From contig NZ_JACHNB010000001.1 in NCBI RefSeq assembly GCF_014205225.1, positions 9,715,501 through 9,779,500 on the forward strand: DNA of 64,000 nucleotides, given 5' to 3'. Positions 7,614 through 17,315 of this stretch are shown one piece after another. Each line of letters begins with the position of its first letter. Position 1 is the stretch's first letter. The position numbers were made by a program, and so were the translations under genes. The notes under the pieces are model-generated. The model saw only the letters and a program-made list of their open reading frames with translations, searched no databases and was not told the DNA's origin. The DNA comes from Actinoplanes octamycinicus (GTDB taxonomy: Bacteria > Actinomycetota > Actinomycetes > Mycobacteriales > Micromonosporaceae).

Positions 7614-10600
7614 CTAGCTCTGGACGAACACCGAGACGGTGCGGGCCGGGACCGAGAACGTGCCGGTCGCCGGGGCGAACGACGCGGTGCGGACCAGCGG
7701 GTCGGCGGACGCCTGCTGCACCGGGTGCAGCGTGACCCGGGCGCCGGCCAGCGCCGGCACCTTCGGGGTGGCGGTCGACGCGGTGGAGTTGAAGACCACC
7801 GTGATCGACTTCCACTTGCCGTCCAGGCCGCGGGCGTCCAGCGTCATCGTGATCACGCCGGGCGTCTCGTCCTTGCCGGAGAGCGGGAACGCCACCCGGT
7901 CCTGGACCTGTTTGCCGGTGGCCAGCCCGAAGACCGGCGAGGACTTCCGGATCCTGAGCAGCTCCTGGTAGCGGGCGTCGGCCAGGGTGATCGCCGCGCA
8001 GTCCGCCTTGAGGGCCGGGTCGGCGAGCAGCGGCTTGGCGTACGGCCACTTGGACTGGTTGTCCGCGGCCGGCGGCAAGCCGCGACCGAACCCGTTGCCG
8101 CGCGTGCAGTCCCACTCGATCTGGTTGAACCAGTCCCCCGAGTTGAACGAGTTGCGGTCCAGGGACTTGGAGCGCAGCCGCTCGCTGCCGGCGGTCACGA
8201 ACCCGATGCCCTGGCCGAGCACCGTGGTGGCGAGCGCCACCGACTGGGCGCGGGCCCGGTCGGTCGCCGAGGTGGCCTGCGGCAGCTTGAACGCGAACGA
8301 GTCGTAGAGGATCTCGTTGTCGTGCGCGTCGACGTAGGTGATCGCCTCGGACGGCGCCGCGGTGTAACCGGCCGGGGCGCCGTTGTAGTCGACCTGCGAC
8401 CCGGTCACCGTGGCCCCGCTGGAGTCGACGAACCGGTAGTCCGCGAGGTTCCCGGTCAGACCGACCTTGATCAGGTCCTGGTAGTGCAGCAGCCGCGCCT
8501 TCCGCTCGGCGGCGGTCCCGTTGACCGGGTCGCCGTTGGGCTGGTCGGCGAGACCCGAGGCGAAGCCCTGGATCCGCGGGTTGTCGTCGAACGGGCCGCC
8601 GCCGCGGACCGCGTCCCGGAGCCGGTCGTTGAACGTGCCGATCCCGGTGCCGGCCAGGTTCGCCTGGGTGGCCTGCACGAAGCGGGCGTTGTTCGCCACC
8701 TCGCCGAAGTTCCAGCCCTCGCCGTAGACGTAGATGTTCTTCCCGTCCACGCCGTCGCGCTTCAGGGTGAGCTTGTCCAGCGCCTTGCGGACGGCCAGGA
8801 TGTTCGCCTTCGGGTGGTGGCCCATCAGGTCGAACCGGAACCCGTCGACCTTGTACTGCTTGGCCCAGGTGACCACCGAGTCGACGACCAGCTTGCCCAT
8901 CATCGCGTTCTCCGGCGCGGTGTTCGAGCAGCAGGTCGAGTTGGCCACCGTGCCGTCGGCGAGCAGCCGCTGGTAGTAGCCGGGCACGATCTGGTCGAGC
9001 ACCGACTTGCTGTCGGTGCCGGACGCCGAGGTGTGGTTGTAGACGACGTCCATCACCACGCGCAGGCCGGCGTTGTTGATGCCGGCGACCATCGAGCGGA
9101 ACTCGGTGGTGCGCTGGGCCGGGTCGACGGCGTAGCCGCCCTCCGGGACGGTGTAGTGCAGCGGGTCGTAGCCCCAGTTGTAGCCGTCGGAGTCGGCCAC
9201 CTTGGCGACGCAGGCCTGCTGCTGGTCCGAGTCGGCCGGCAGGGCGGCCAGGTCACAGTCCGGCTGGGCCTGGTCGGCACGGTTCTCCGGGATCGTCGCG
9301 AAGTCGAACACCGGCAGCAGGTGCAGGTGCGTCACGCCGGACTTGCCGAGCTCGGCCAGGTGCTTCATGCCGCTCGACGCCGGCGACGTGAAGGCCTGGT
9401 AGGTGCCCCGCGAGGCAGCCGGCACGGACGTGTCCGCGATGCTGAAGTCGCGTACCGAAAGCTCCTGGATCTGGATCTTCGCGGGTGCGGTGGCGGCCGG
9501 TTTCCGGAGCGAACCCCAGCCGGCCGGGGCCAGCTTCGGGTCGTTCAGGTCGACGAACTGGCTGAGCTTGGAGTCGGTCGACAGGGCCACCGAGTAGGGG
9601 TCGGTCACCGAGGCGGTGACGATCTTCTGCGCGGCCGGCTGCCACGCGGTGACCCGGAACTTGTAGAACTTCCCGTACAGGGCTTTCTGGAGAGCGGAAG
9701 ACCAGATTCCGGTACGGTCGTCGCGCCGCATCGTGACGACGGTCGCCGACGCCGATGCCGCCGTGTCGTAGATCTCCAGCTCGACGCTGCGGGCGGTCGG
9801 CGCCCAGACCGAGACCTTGCCGTGGGCGTAGCCGAGTTCGGCGTCGACCGCCGACGAGTAGACGTCGTCGAGGGCGCCGGCGGTCTGCACCCCGGTGGCC
9901 GCGAGCAGCTTCCCGGCGGCGTCCCGCTCGGTGATCACGATCTGGCCGCGCAGGATCTCGGCGACATCGGTCTTCGGCAGCTTGAAGGCGCCGTACTGCC
10001 ACAGGTGCGGGAAGTCCGCGCGCTGCTTCTCGGTCAGGCCGGTGCGCCGCGAGCTGAGCCGGACGGTCTGGAACGCGCCGGTGAGTTCACCGTCGGTCAC
10101 CGCGATCCCGCCGGTCGGCGACCAGACCAGGTCGTAGACCTTGCCGTCGGTCCCGGCGCCGACCTCCTGCAGCGTGGTGCCGGTGCCGGTCTGCCAGGCG
10201 ATCGTCGAGCGGTCCAGCCAGACCGCCGACTCCTTGGTCAGGTCGGTCGAGCCGCCGCCACCGGCGGTCTTGACCAGCGGCAGCAGCCGCTTCTCCTGGC
10301 CGGCGAGCAGCCAGACCTCGTGGGTCGAGTCCGCGAAGGTCAGCCGCTGGTCGGTGGGCAGGTCCTTGGCGTCGCCGTTGTGGATGATGTAGCTCAGCCC
10401 GGCCGCCCCGTCGGCGAGCGGCACCTCGAAGACCGCGCCGAAGGAGTCGATCTTCGTGGGCTTGAGCGGGCTGCCCCAGTCGGTGCCGGTCGCGGCGCCG
10501 TCCCAGACGTGCAGGCCCCAGCCGTCGTAGTTCCCGTCGGCCTTGCGCCAGTGGATGACCGCTTTCGACTGGTCCTGCTGGGTCGCCGGCGGGGTGGTGT

Positions 10601-13034
10601 GGACGGTGCTGTCGCCCTGCTTGAGCCAGACCTCGGGGGTCTTGTTCGGGTCGAGCGTCCGGTCGGCGTCGGTGTCCTTCACGCCGTCCTTGTTGACCAC
10701 GACGAAGCCCATGCTCTTCGCGTTCGGCGCGAGCTTGACGTAGGCGAACCGGCCGTAGGCGTCCTCGCCGACGAACGGCTGCCCGGCGGGCCAGGTGGTG
10801 GACATCGACGGGTCGACGTCACCCCAGGTGTAGAGACCCCAGTCGTCGTAGCCGCCGGCCGGACGCTGGTAGTGCACGATCGCGTAGTCGACGGTCGACG
10901 CCGCGGCCGGGGTGCCGACCGTGATGCCCGTCGAGGACGACGCGAGCCGCCCCTTGCTGTCCCGCACCACCGCTTTGTACTTCACCGGAGTGCCGCCGGC
11001 CAACCTGTCCAGGTCGTGGTAGATCCGGTAGGGCGCCTTGTCGGCGGTGCCGAGCAGCTGCCACCGGCCGGTGCCGACCTGCGCCGCGAAGGTGACCGTG
11101 GCGAGCGGGTCACCGGTGGTCTCGGCGACCAGCTCGGTGCGGGTGGCGACCGAGGCCCCCGCCTTCGGCGTGGTCAGGCTGACGGTGGGCGCGGCGGTCG
11201 GCTGCGGCAGGGTTCCACCCGATTTCAGTACGACGGTGGACAGCGCCGGAACGGTGACAGTGATCTTGCCGTCGGTCCCCGCGGTCACCGCCGACGCCCC
11301 GCCGTAGAGGCCGGCGAAGGTGCTGCCCGGCGACGAGGTGGCGAAGGTGACCGTCTGGGTGGTGGTGGCGCTGTTCGCCGCGACCACGTACTCGGTCCGC
11401 TTGGCCCGGTCGATCCGGGACACCGCGAAGACGCCCTGCCCGGGCGCCGCGTACCGGGTCTGCTGCACGCCGCTGACCAGGGCCGGGTTGGCCTTGCGCA
11501 GCTTGGCCAGCGCGGCGATGCTCTGGTAGAGCGGGTGCGCGGTGTTGTAGTTGTCCACCGCGTGCGTCCGGTCGGTGCCGATCAGGTCGTCGTCCAGGTA
11601 GTCCGCCGTCTTGCTGGCGAACAGGTCCTGGCGGGCGTCCTTGTCCCCGCCCGGGCCGGTGAAGCCCTGCTCGTCGCCGGAGTAGACGACCGGCTGGCCG
11701 CGGGTCAGGAACATCAGCTCGTGCGCCAACTGGTCACGCTTGAGCTGGGTGTCGGCGGTCGCGGCGGAGGCGATGAACGAGCCGATCCGGCCCATGTCGT
11801 GGTTGCCGAGGAAGGTCGGCAGCCGGTCGGCGCCGGTGCTCGCGGTGGTGTAGAGGTCGTCCTTGGCGTAGAGGTCGGCGAGCGCGGTGGCGTTGCCGGC
11901 GCCGGTGACGAACGCCCGGGCCGCCTCCTGGAAGGAGAAGTCCAGGGTGGCCGGGAGCCCGCCCTTGCGGACGTAGGTCGACTCGACCTCCTGGTCGGCG
12001 CTGTACACCTCGCCGAACATGAAGAAGTCCTTCTTGCCCGCCTTGCTGGCGGCCTTCTCGATGCCCTGCGCGAACTGCGGCCAGAAGTCCAGGTCGGTGT
12101 GCTTGACCGTGTCCAGGCGGTAGCCGTCGATGCCGGTGCTGCCGATCCAGTCGGCGTAGATCTTCGTCATCCCGCGGACCACCTCGGGACGCTCGGTCCA
12201 CAGGTCGTCGAGGCCGTAGAAGTCGCCGTACTCGCTGTTCTCGCCGGAGAACGTCGAGTCACCGCGGTTGTGGTACATGGTCACGTCGTTCAGCCAGGCC
12301 GGCGTCTTGGCCTTCGCGTCGGCCCGGTTCGCGTAGACCGGCGTGTAGGGGAAGGACGTGCTGTCCACCGACGGGAATCCGTTCCGGCCGGTGGCGTAGT
12401 TCCGGTCCTCGAACGGCTGGCCCTCGGTGTCGGTGTACGGCGACGTGGACTTGTCGACGTACGAATACTTGTTCTCCCGGTATTTGATGACGTCGGCGGT
12501 GTGGTTGACGATGATGTCCAGGAAGATCTTCAGGCCGCGCTGGTGCGCGAGCTTGACCAGCTTCTTCAGGTCCGCGTTGGTGCCGAAGTGCGGGTCCACC
12601 TGGGTGAAGTCGGTGATCCAGTACCCGTGGTAGCCGGCCGAGATGTCGGTGCCGCTGCCCTGCACCGGACGGTTCTTGAAGACCGGGGCGAGCCAGATCG
12701 CGGTGGTGCCGAGCCCCTGGATGTAGTCCAGCTTGTCGATCACGCCCTGAAGGTCGCCGCCGTGGTAGAAGCCCTTGTCGGCGGGGTCGTACCCGGTCGA
12801 CAGCCGGTCGCCCCGCAGGCCGCCCCGGTTGTTGGACTTGTCGCCGTCGGCGAACCGGTCCGGCAGGACGAAGTAGTACTGCTCGCTGGTCGCCGGCCGG
12901 TCGGAACCCCAGTTGGCGATGACCGCGGCGCTCGGCTCGGCCGGCGCGGCCGCCGCCTCGGATGCCGGGACCGCGAGCAGTGGGAGGAGAAGGCTGAGCA
13001 GCGCGGTCCCCCACCGCGATTTACTCGATGCCAC
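7614..13034 (-). CDS. pulA: secreted bifunctional alpha-amylase/pullulanase (amylopullulanase)
   Basis: About 1,806 residues. I chose the GTG at 13032-13034 because GGAAGGG precedes it and a signal peptide follows directly (hydrophobic LLSLLLPLLAVPA, cut near AEAAAAP). Order: GH13 alpha-amylase domain with catalytic D308, E342 and D413; an Ig-like segment (about 630-710); two CBM41-like starch modules beginning near 715 and 823; a CBM48-like module near 1068; and a second GH13 domain of the pullulanase type with YNWGYDP at 1285-1291 and catalytic D1402, E1439 and D1572. Both active sites look complete, so it should cut alpha-1,4 and alpha-1,6 bonds in starch outside the cell. It is the last gene of the malEFG cluster, 26 bases behind the GH13 glucosidase. 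Confidence 0.93.
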   Translation of the reverse strand: MASSKSRWGTALLSLLLPLLAVPASEAAAAPAEPSAAVIANWGSDRPATSEQYYFVLPDRFADGDKSNNRGGLRGDRLSTGYDPADKGFYHGGDLQGVIDKLDYIQGLGTTAIWLAPVFKNRPVQGSGTDISAGYHGYWITDFTQVDPHFGTNADLKKLVKLAHQRGLKIFLDIIVNHTADVIKYRENKYSYVDKSTSPYTDTEGQPFEDRNYATGRNGFPSVDSTSFPYTPVYANRADAKAKTPAWLNDVTMYHNRGDSTFSGENSEYGDFYGLDDLWTERPEVVRGMTKIYADWIGSTGIDGYRLDTVKHTDLDFWPQFAQGIEKAASKAGKKDFFMFGEVYSADQEVESTYVRKGGLPATLDFSFQEAARAFVTGAGNATALADLYAKDDLYTTASTGADRLPTFLGNHDMGRIGSFIASAATADTQLKRDQLAHELMFLTRGQPVVYSGDEQGFTGPGGDKDARQDLFASKTADYLDDDLIGTDRTHAVDNYNTAHPLYQSIAALAKLRKANPALVSGVQQTRYAAPGQGVFAVSRIDRAKRTEYVVAANSATTTQTVTFATSSPGSTFAGLYGGASAVTAGTDGKITVTVPALSTVVLKSGGTLPQPTAAPTVSLTTPKAGASVATRTELVAETTGDPLATVTFAAQVGTGRWQLLGTADKAPYRIYHDLDRLAGGTPVKYKAVVRDSKGRLASSSTGITVGTPAAASTVDYAIVHYQRPAGGYDDWGLYTWGDVDPSMSTTWPAGQPFVGEDAYGRFAYVKLAPNAKSMGFVVVNKDGVKDTDADRTLDPNKTPEVWLKQGDSTVHTTPPATQQDQSKAVIHWRKADGNYDGWGLHVWDGAATGTDWGSPLKPTKIDSFGAVFEVPLADGAAGLSYIIHNGDAKDLPTDQRLTFADSTHEVWLLAGQEKRLLPLVKTAGGGGSTDLTKESAVWLDRSTIAWQTGTGTTLQEVGAGTDGKVYDLVWSPTGGIAVTDGELTGAFQTVRLSSRRTGLTEKQRADFPHLWQYGAFKLPKTDVAEILRGQIVITERDAAGKLLAATGVQTAGALDDVYSSAVDAELGYAHGKVSVWAPTARSVELEIYDTAASASATVVTMRRDDRTGIWSSALQKALYGKFYKFRVTAWQPAAQKIVTASVTDPYSVALSTDSKLSQFVDLNDPKLAPAGWGSLRKPAATAPAKIQIQELSVRDFSIADTSVPAASRGTYQAFTSPASSGMKHLAELGKSGVTHLHLLPVFDFATIPENRADQAQPDCDLAALPADSDQQQACVAKVADSDGYNWGYDPLHYTVPEGGYAVDPAQRTTEFRSMVAGINNAGLRVVMDVVYNHTSASGTDSKSVLDQIVPGYYQRLLADGTVANSTCCSNTAPENAMMGKLVVDSVVTWAKQYKVDGFRFDLMGHHPKANILAVRKALDKLTLKRDGVDGKNIYVYGEGWNFGEVANNARFVQATQANLAGTGIGTFNDRLRDAVRGGGPFDDNPRIQGFASGLADQPNGDPVNGTAAERKARLLHYQDLIKVGLTGNLADYRFVDSSGATVTGSQVDYNGAPAGYTAAPSEAITYVDAHDNEILYDSFAFKLPQATSATDRARAQSVALATTVLGQGIGFVTAGSERLRSKSLDRNSFNSGDWFNQIEWDCTRGNGFGRGLPPAADNQSKWPYAKPLLADPALKADCAAITLADARYQELLRIRKSSPVFGLATGKQVQDRVAFPLSGKDETPGVITMTLDARGLDGKWKSITVVFNSTASTATPKVPALAGARVTLHPVQQASADPLVRTASFAPATGTFSVPARTVSVFVQS

Positions 13035-13060
13035 TATGCACCCTTCCGATTGGTGGAGAG

Positions 13061-14851
13061 TCACTGGTGCTGGCGCACGGACCACACCTGGAAGGTAGGC
13101 CCGTCTCCATTGATTTCAATACATCCATCGGTACCGACCTTGAGCCGGTCGGCGCCGCCGTAGAGGTTCTCGCCGTCGATCCCGGCCGGCAGGCCGGCCA
13201 GCCGCAGCGGCTCGCCGGCCGCCCGGCGGGCCACCACCAGCACCGCGTCGTCCCGCGTCTCGCGCAGGAAGGCGAGCGTGTCGCCGGCCGCGTGCGCCCA
13301 GCGCAGCCCACCGTGGCGCAGCGCGGGCTGCGCCCGGCGCAGCGCGATCAGATCGCGGTACTCGCCGAGGGTGCGCCGGTCCCAGGTCTCCGGCCGCGAC
13401 CACGGCATCGGGGTACGGGAGTGCTCGCCGTTCACGCCGGTCAGCCCCAGCTCGTCGCCCGCGAAGATCATCGGGGTGCCGGGCAGGGTGCAGAGCAGGC
13501 CGGTGGCGATCTCGTGCCGGGCCGCGTCGCCGACCACCGAGCGGATCCGCGGGGTGTCGTGCGAGCTGAGGATCTGCCACGAGGCGGTCCACGACCGCCA
13601 GGACATCTGCGCCGAGAACGCGCTCATCGTGGCGACCAGCGCGCCCGCGTCCCGGTCCGGGATCTCCCCCGGCACGCCGAGGAAGTCGTCGAACGGCAGC
13701 ACCGCGGCGCGCAGCCAGCTCCACACCGGGCGGGTGAACCCGGCGTAGTTCATCGTGCCCTGCCAGCCGTTGCGGTCCAGGTCGCCGGTGGCGTCGTGGG
13801 CGTGCTCGCCGATCAGCAGCGCGTCCGGCCGGACCTGCTGCACGGCCCGGCGCAGCAGCACGGCGGCCTCCCGGGACCAGTCCTCGGCGCCGCGGCGGCC
13901 GGTCATGTTGGCCACGTCGATCCGCCAGCCGTCCAGGGCGTACGGAGGGGTCAGCCAGTGCTGGGCGATCCGGGCGAACCGGCGGCGCAGCTCGTGGCTG
14001 CCCCAGTTGAGCTTGGGCAGGCTGGGCACGCCGAGCCAGGACTCGTACCCGCCGTCGTCGCCGAAGTAGTAGAGGTCCGGCTCGTCCGGGAACCACGGGT
14101 GGGCGGCGCCGGTGTGGTTGGTGGTGAGGTCACCGATCAGCCGCATGCCCCGGCCGTGCGCCGCCTCGCTCAGCCGGATCAGCGCCTGGTCGCCGCCGAG
14201 CAGCGGGTCCACCCGGTCGAAGCTCGCGCTGTCGTAGCGGTGGTTCGACCGGGACGGGAAGAACGGGGTCAGGTACAGGGTGTTGGCGCCGAGGCCGGCG
14301 ATGTGGTCCAGGCGCTGGGCGATGCCGTCCAGGTCGCCGCCGTACACCTGGGTGGCGGCCAGCGGCGGGTGGGCCGCGACCGGGTCGTCCCAGTCGCAGG
14401 GCACCGCCCAGTCCGGCGCCGGGCGCCGCGCGGAGCTGGCGAACCGGTCCGGGAAGATCTGGTAGACCACGGCGTCCCGCGCCCAGGCGGGCGCGGGAGC
14501 GTAGGCGACCAGGCGGAAGTCGGTCGAGTCCGGGACGTCGTGCTGGGTCACCCCGCAGCCGGTCAGCCACCGCACCGCGCCACCCGCGGTACGCAGCAGG
14601 AACCGGTACGGCGTGACCGGGTTGCGGACCTCGATCTCGGCCCGCCACCACTCGCCGCCGTCGTCGCGCCGGTCCACCACCGCCGAGGTGAAGACCGGCT
14701 CGCCGTCGCGGACCCAGCGCATGTGCACCCGCGACACCCGGGTCCCGGCCGGCACCCGGACGAAGACGCTGACCGTCTCGCCGAGGGCCGGGGCCGGGTG
14801 GGAGACGTACCCGTCCGAGCCGTCGTGGTGTGGCAGGAGCAGCCGGCTCAT
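13061..14851 (-). CDS. intracellular GH13 glycosidase (maltodextrin glucosidase/neopullulanase type)
   Basis: 596 residues with no signal peptide. An N-terminal beta-sandwich (about 1-125) is typical of maltodextrin glucosidases and cyclomaltodextrinases. The (beta/alpha)8 GH13 domain has nucleophile D312 (WRIDVANMTG), acid/base E349 (LIGEHAHD) and D432 (SSHDTPRI). Its ATG overlaps the malG stop by 4 nt, so it is the fourth gene of the malEFG operon. It probably trims maltodextrins imported by MalEFG to glucose or maltose. Streptomycete mal operons carry a GH13 gene (aglA) at the same place, but I cannot tell the exact subfamily. Confidence 0.9.
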   Translation of the reverse strand: MSRLLLPHHDGSDGYVSHPAPALGETVSVFVRVPAGTRVSRVHMRWVRDGEPVFTSAVVDRRDDGGEWWRAEIEVRNPVTPYRFLLRTAGGAVRWLTGCGVTQHDVPDSTDFRLVAYAPAPAWARDAVVYQIFPDRFASSARRPAPDWAVPCDWDDPVAAHPPLAATQVYGGDLDGIAQRLDHIAGLGANTLYLTPFFPSRSNHRYDSASFDRVDPLLGGDQALIRLSEAAHGRGMRLIGDLTTNHTGAAHPWFPDEPDLYYFGDDGGYESWLGVPSLPKLNWGSHELRRRFARIAQHWLTPPYALDGWRIDVANMTGRRGAEDWSREAAVLLRRAVQQVRPDALLIGEHAHDATGDLDRNGWQGTMNYAGFTRPVWSWLRAAVLPFDDFLGVPGEIPDRDAGALVATMSAFSAQMSWRSWTASWQILSSHDTPRIRSVVGDAARHEIATGLLCTLPGTPMIFAGDELGLTGVNGEHSRTPMPWSRPETWDRRTLGEYRDLIALRRAQPALRHGGLRWAHAAGDTLAFLRETRDDAVLVVARRAAGEPLRLAGLPAGIDGENLYGGADRLKVGTDGCIEINGDGPTFQVWSVRQHQ

Positions 14852-15693
14852 CCCTTGACCGCGCCCGCGCTCAGGCCCTCCACGATGTACCGCTGCAGGT
14901 ACATGAAGACGCCCACGGTCGGGATCGCGGTGAGCAGGGTGCCCGCGCAGAACATCCCGAAGTTGGTGTCCCGGGAGCCGGCGATCAGCCCGTACAGGCC
15001 CACCGCCAGGGTCTTCGAGGTGCCCTCGGTGAGGAACACGTTGGCGATCAGGAACTCGTTGATCGTGCCGATGAAGGCGAGCAGGCCGGTCACCGCGAGG
15101 ATCGGGGCGATCAGCGGCAGCAGGATCTTGAAGAAGATCTGCGAGTGCGTGGCGCCGTCGACGTACGCGGACTCGTCGAGCTCCTTCGGGATGGTGTCGT
15201 AGAAGCCCTTCATCAGCCAGGTGTTCACGCCCAGCGCGCCACCCAGGTACAGGAAGATCATTCCCCACCAGGTGTTGAAGCCGAACGCCGGCCACAGGTC
15301 GGTGATCGTGGAGAACATCAGGAAGATCGCCACGACCGCCAGGAACTGCGGGAACATCTGGATCAGCAGCAGCGACATCAGCCCGACCCGGCGGCCGGCG
15401 AACCGGCGCCGGCTGAACGCGTAGGCGGCCAGCGCGGAGAGGAAGACCGACGCCGAGGCCGCCACCCCGGCGATCACCACCGAGTTGACGAACCAGTACG
15501 GGAAGCCGGTGCTGCCGAACAACTTGCTGAAGTTCTCGGTGGACGCTCCGGTCGGCAGCAGCTCGGTCGACGAGAGCGTGCCGAGCGGGTTCAGCGCCGC
15601 GGAGAGCACGAACAGCAGCGGGATGATCGCGAACACCACGCCGAGGACGGCGACCAGATGGCGCCAGCCGACCTGTGTCATCCAGCGGGTCAC
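14848..15693 (-). CDS. malG: maltose/maltodextrin ABC transporter permease MalG
   Basis: 281 residues with six predicted membrane helices and the binding-protein-dependent permease EAA loop (ELDESAYVDGATHSQIF) that contacts the ATPase. It starts within the malF stop (4-nt overlap) and overlaps the following GH13 gene by 4 nt. No ATPase is encoded in the operon; in streptomycetes a shared MsiK-type ATPase from elsewhere energises such importers, which is likely here too (inference). Confidence 0.93.
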   Translation of the reverse strand: MTRWMTQVGWRHLVAVLGVVFAIIPLLFVLSAALNPLGTLSSTELLPTGASTENFSKLFGSTGFPYWFVNSVVIAGVAASASVFLSALAAYAFSRRRFAGRRVGLMSLLLIQMFPQFLAVVAIFLMFSTITDLWPAFGFNTWWGMIFLYLGGALGVNTWLMKGFYDTIPKELDESAYVDGATHSQIFFKILLPLIAPILAVTGLLAFIGTINEFLIANVFLTEGTSKTLAVGLYGLIAGSRDTNFGMFCAGTLLTAIPTVGVFMYLQRYIVEGLSAGAVKG

Positions 15694-17315
15694 GAGTACA
15701 CCTCCTCCTGGTGCCGGGTACGCCGGAAGCTGATCGTGGAGACCACCGCGACGATCAGGAAGATGAAGATCGAGATCGCGGCGGCAAAGCCGTACTGGGC
15801 ACCGGAGGCGCCGAACGCCAGCCGGTACGTGTACGTGATCAGCAGATCGGTGGCGCCGTTGGTGAGGTTGTCGGCCGGGAACGGCGCGCCCTCGGTGGTC
15901 AGCCAGATCGCGTTGAAGTTGTTGAAGTTGAACGCGAACGACGAGATCAGCAGCGGGGTCAGGGCAATCATCAGGAGCGGCAGGGTGACCGCCCGGAAGC
16001 CCTTCCAGGGGCTGGCACCGTCCACCTTGGTGGCGTCCACCAGCTCACCCGGGATCGCCTGCAACGCACCCGTGCAGACCAGGAACATGTACGGGTAGCC
16101 CAGCCAGAGCTGGACCAGGATCACCGCGATCCGGGCGGTCATCGCGCCGCCGAACCAGTTGGTGTGAATGCCCAGCAGGTTGTTGATCAGCCCGAAGTCG
16201 GTGTTGAACATGTCCCGCCAGACCAGCAGCATCGCGAACGACGGCATGGCGTACGGCAGTACGAGCAGGATCCGGTACAGGTTGCGGAACCGGACCCGGC
16301 TGGAGTGCAGCGCCACCGCGATGAACATGCCGAGCAGGAACGTGAAGCCGGTGGAGCAGATCGCGAACACGAAGTTCCACACCAAGGTGCCCAGGAACGG
16401 GCCGGAGATGCTGTCGTCGGTGAGCGCCCGGGTGAAGTTCGCGAAGCCGACGTTGACCTTCCAGCCCTGGGCCAGCTTCTCGCCGTCGCTCGCCACGAAC
16501 GCGCCGAGGCTCTCGTCGGCCTTCCACACCTTGCCGCTGGTGGTGTCCCGGATGCTGTCGGTGGCCGCGTCGTAGACCCGGCCGGCCTTGCCCTCGTAGG
16601 CGCGGGACAGACCGGTGGAGCGGATCGCGCCACCCGCGGTCGGCACCACGAACTCGGTGATCTCCTTGCTCCGGGCGCTGGCCTGGCCCACGTTCAGCAC
16701 GGTGTAGCCGCGCGCCGCGGTCACCTTGCCGGACGAGGTGACCGTGACGTCGCCGGCCGGCAGTTCCTTGAGCCCGAAGCCGTCACCGACCGACACCTTC
16801 TTGCTGGCCGGGTCGGTGATCAGGAAGACGATCGGTCCGGTGGCCGGGTCGCCGGTGGTGGCGATGGACAGCGCGTACTCGGTGGAACCGGGCACCTGGG
16901 TGACCGACGCGGTCTGGATGGCGACGACCGCGTCCTGTTTGCTGCCCCGGTGGCCGTCCCCGAAGTTGGTGAACGCCGTGCTGGCCGTGTAGAGCACCGG
17001 GAACAACTGGAAGATCACCAGGAACACGGTGCCGGGCAGCAGGTACTTCGCCGGGATGTGCCGCGGCGTCAGGTAGGCGTAGAGCAGCAGCGCGGTGGCC
17101 GCGACCAGGATGCCCAGGCCGACCCAGTGCTCGCCGGCGATCAGCGGGAACGCGGCCCACACCGAGAACGACACGAGCAGGCCGAGCAGCACGATCTTGA
17201 CGGCCAGCCCGAACGCGCTGACGCTGCGCTCTTTCCGGTGCGCCGGCTCGGAGCCGCGACCGGGATCGGTGGCGGGGAGGGCCCGCGACGCGGACCCTCC
17301 GAGCTGCGTCGTCAT
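15690..17315 (-). CDS. malF: maltose/maltodextrin ABC transporter permease MalF
   Basis: 541 residues from the ATG at 17313-17315. Three N-terminal helices are followed by a large extracytoplasmic loop (about residues 120-270), as in MalF proteins, which the solute-binding protein docks on. The C-terminal permease core has the EAA motif (PGELVDATKVDGASPWKGF). Its ATG shares one base with the malE TAA, and its stop overlaps malG by 4 nt, so malE-malF-malG are tightly coupled. Confidence 0.94.
   Translation of the reverse strand: MTTQLGGSASRALPATDPGRGSEPAHRKERSVSAFGLAVKIVLLGLLVSFSVWAAFPLIAGEHWVGLGILVAATALLLYAYLTPRHIPAKYLLPGTVFLVIFQLFPVLYTASTAFTNFGDGHRGSKQDAVVAIQTASVTQVPGSTEYALSIATTGDPATGPIVFLITDPASKKVSVGDGFGLKELPAGDVTVTSSGKVTAARGYTVLNVGQASARSKEITEFVVPTAGGAIRSTGLSRAYEGKAGRVYDAATDSIRDTTSGKVWKADESLGAFVASDGEKLAQGWKVNVGFANFTRALTDDSISGPFLGTLVWNFVFAICSTGFTFLLGMFIAVALHSSRVRFRNLYRILLVLPYAMPSFAMLLVWRDMFNTDFGLINNLLGIHTNWFGGAMTARIAVILVQLWLGYPYMFLVCTGALQAIPGELVDATKVDGASPWKGFRAVTLPLLMIALTPLLISSFAFNFNNFNAIWLTTEGAPFPADNLTNGATDLLITYTYRLAFGASGAQYGFAAAISIFIFLIVAVVSTISFRRTRHQEEVYS

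Noticed and set aside
7605..13163. An uninterrupted 1,852-codon frame on the plus strand opposite the amylase/pullulanase gene
   Set aside because: Its translation is Val/Arg/Gly low complexity, it mirrors a gene with two intact catalytic domains, and long antisense frames are expected at this G+C.
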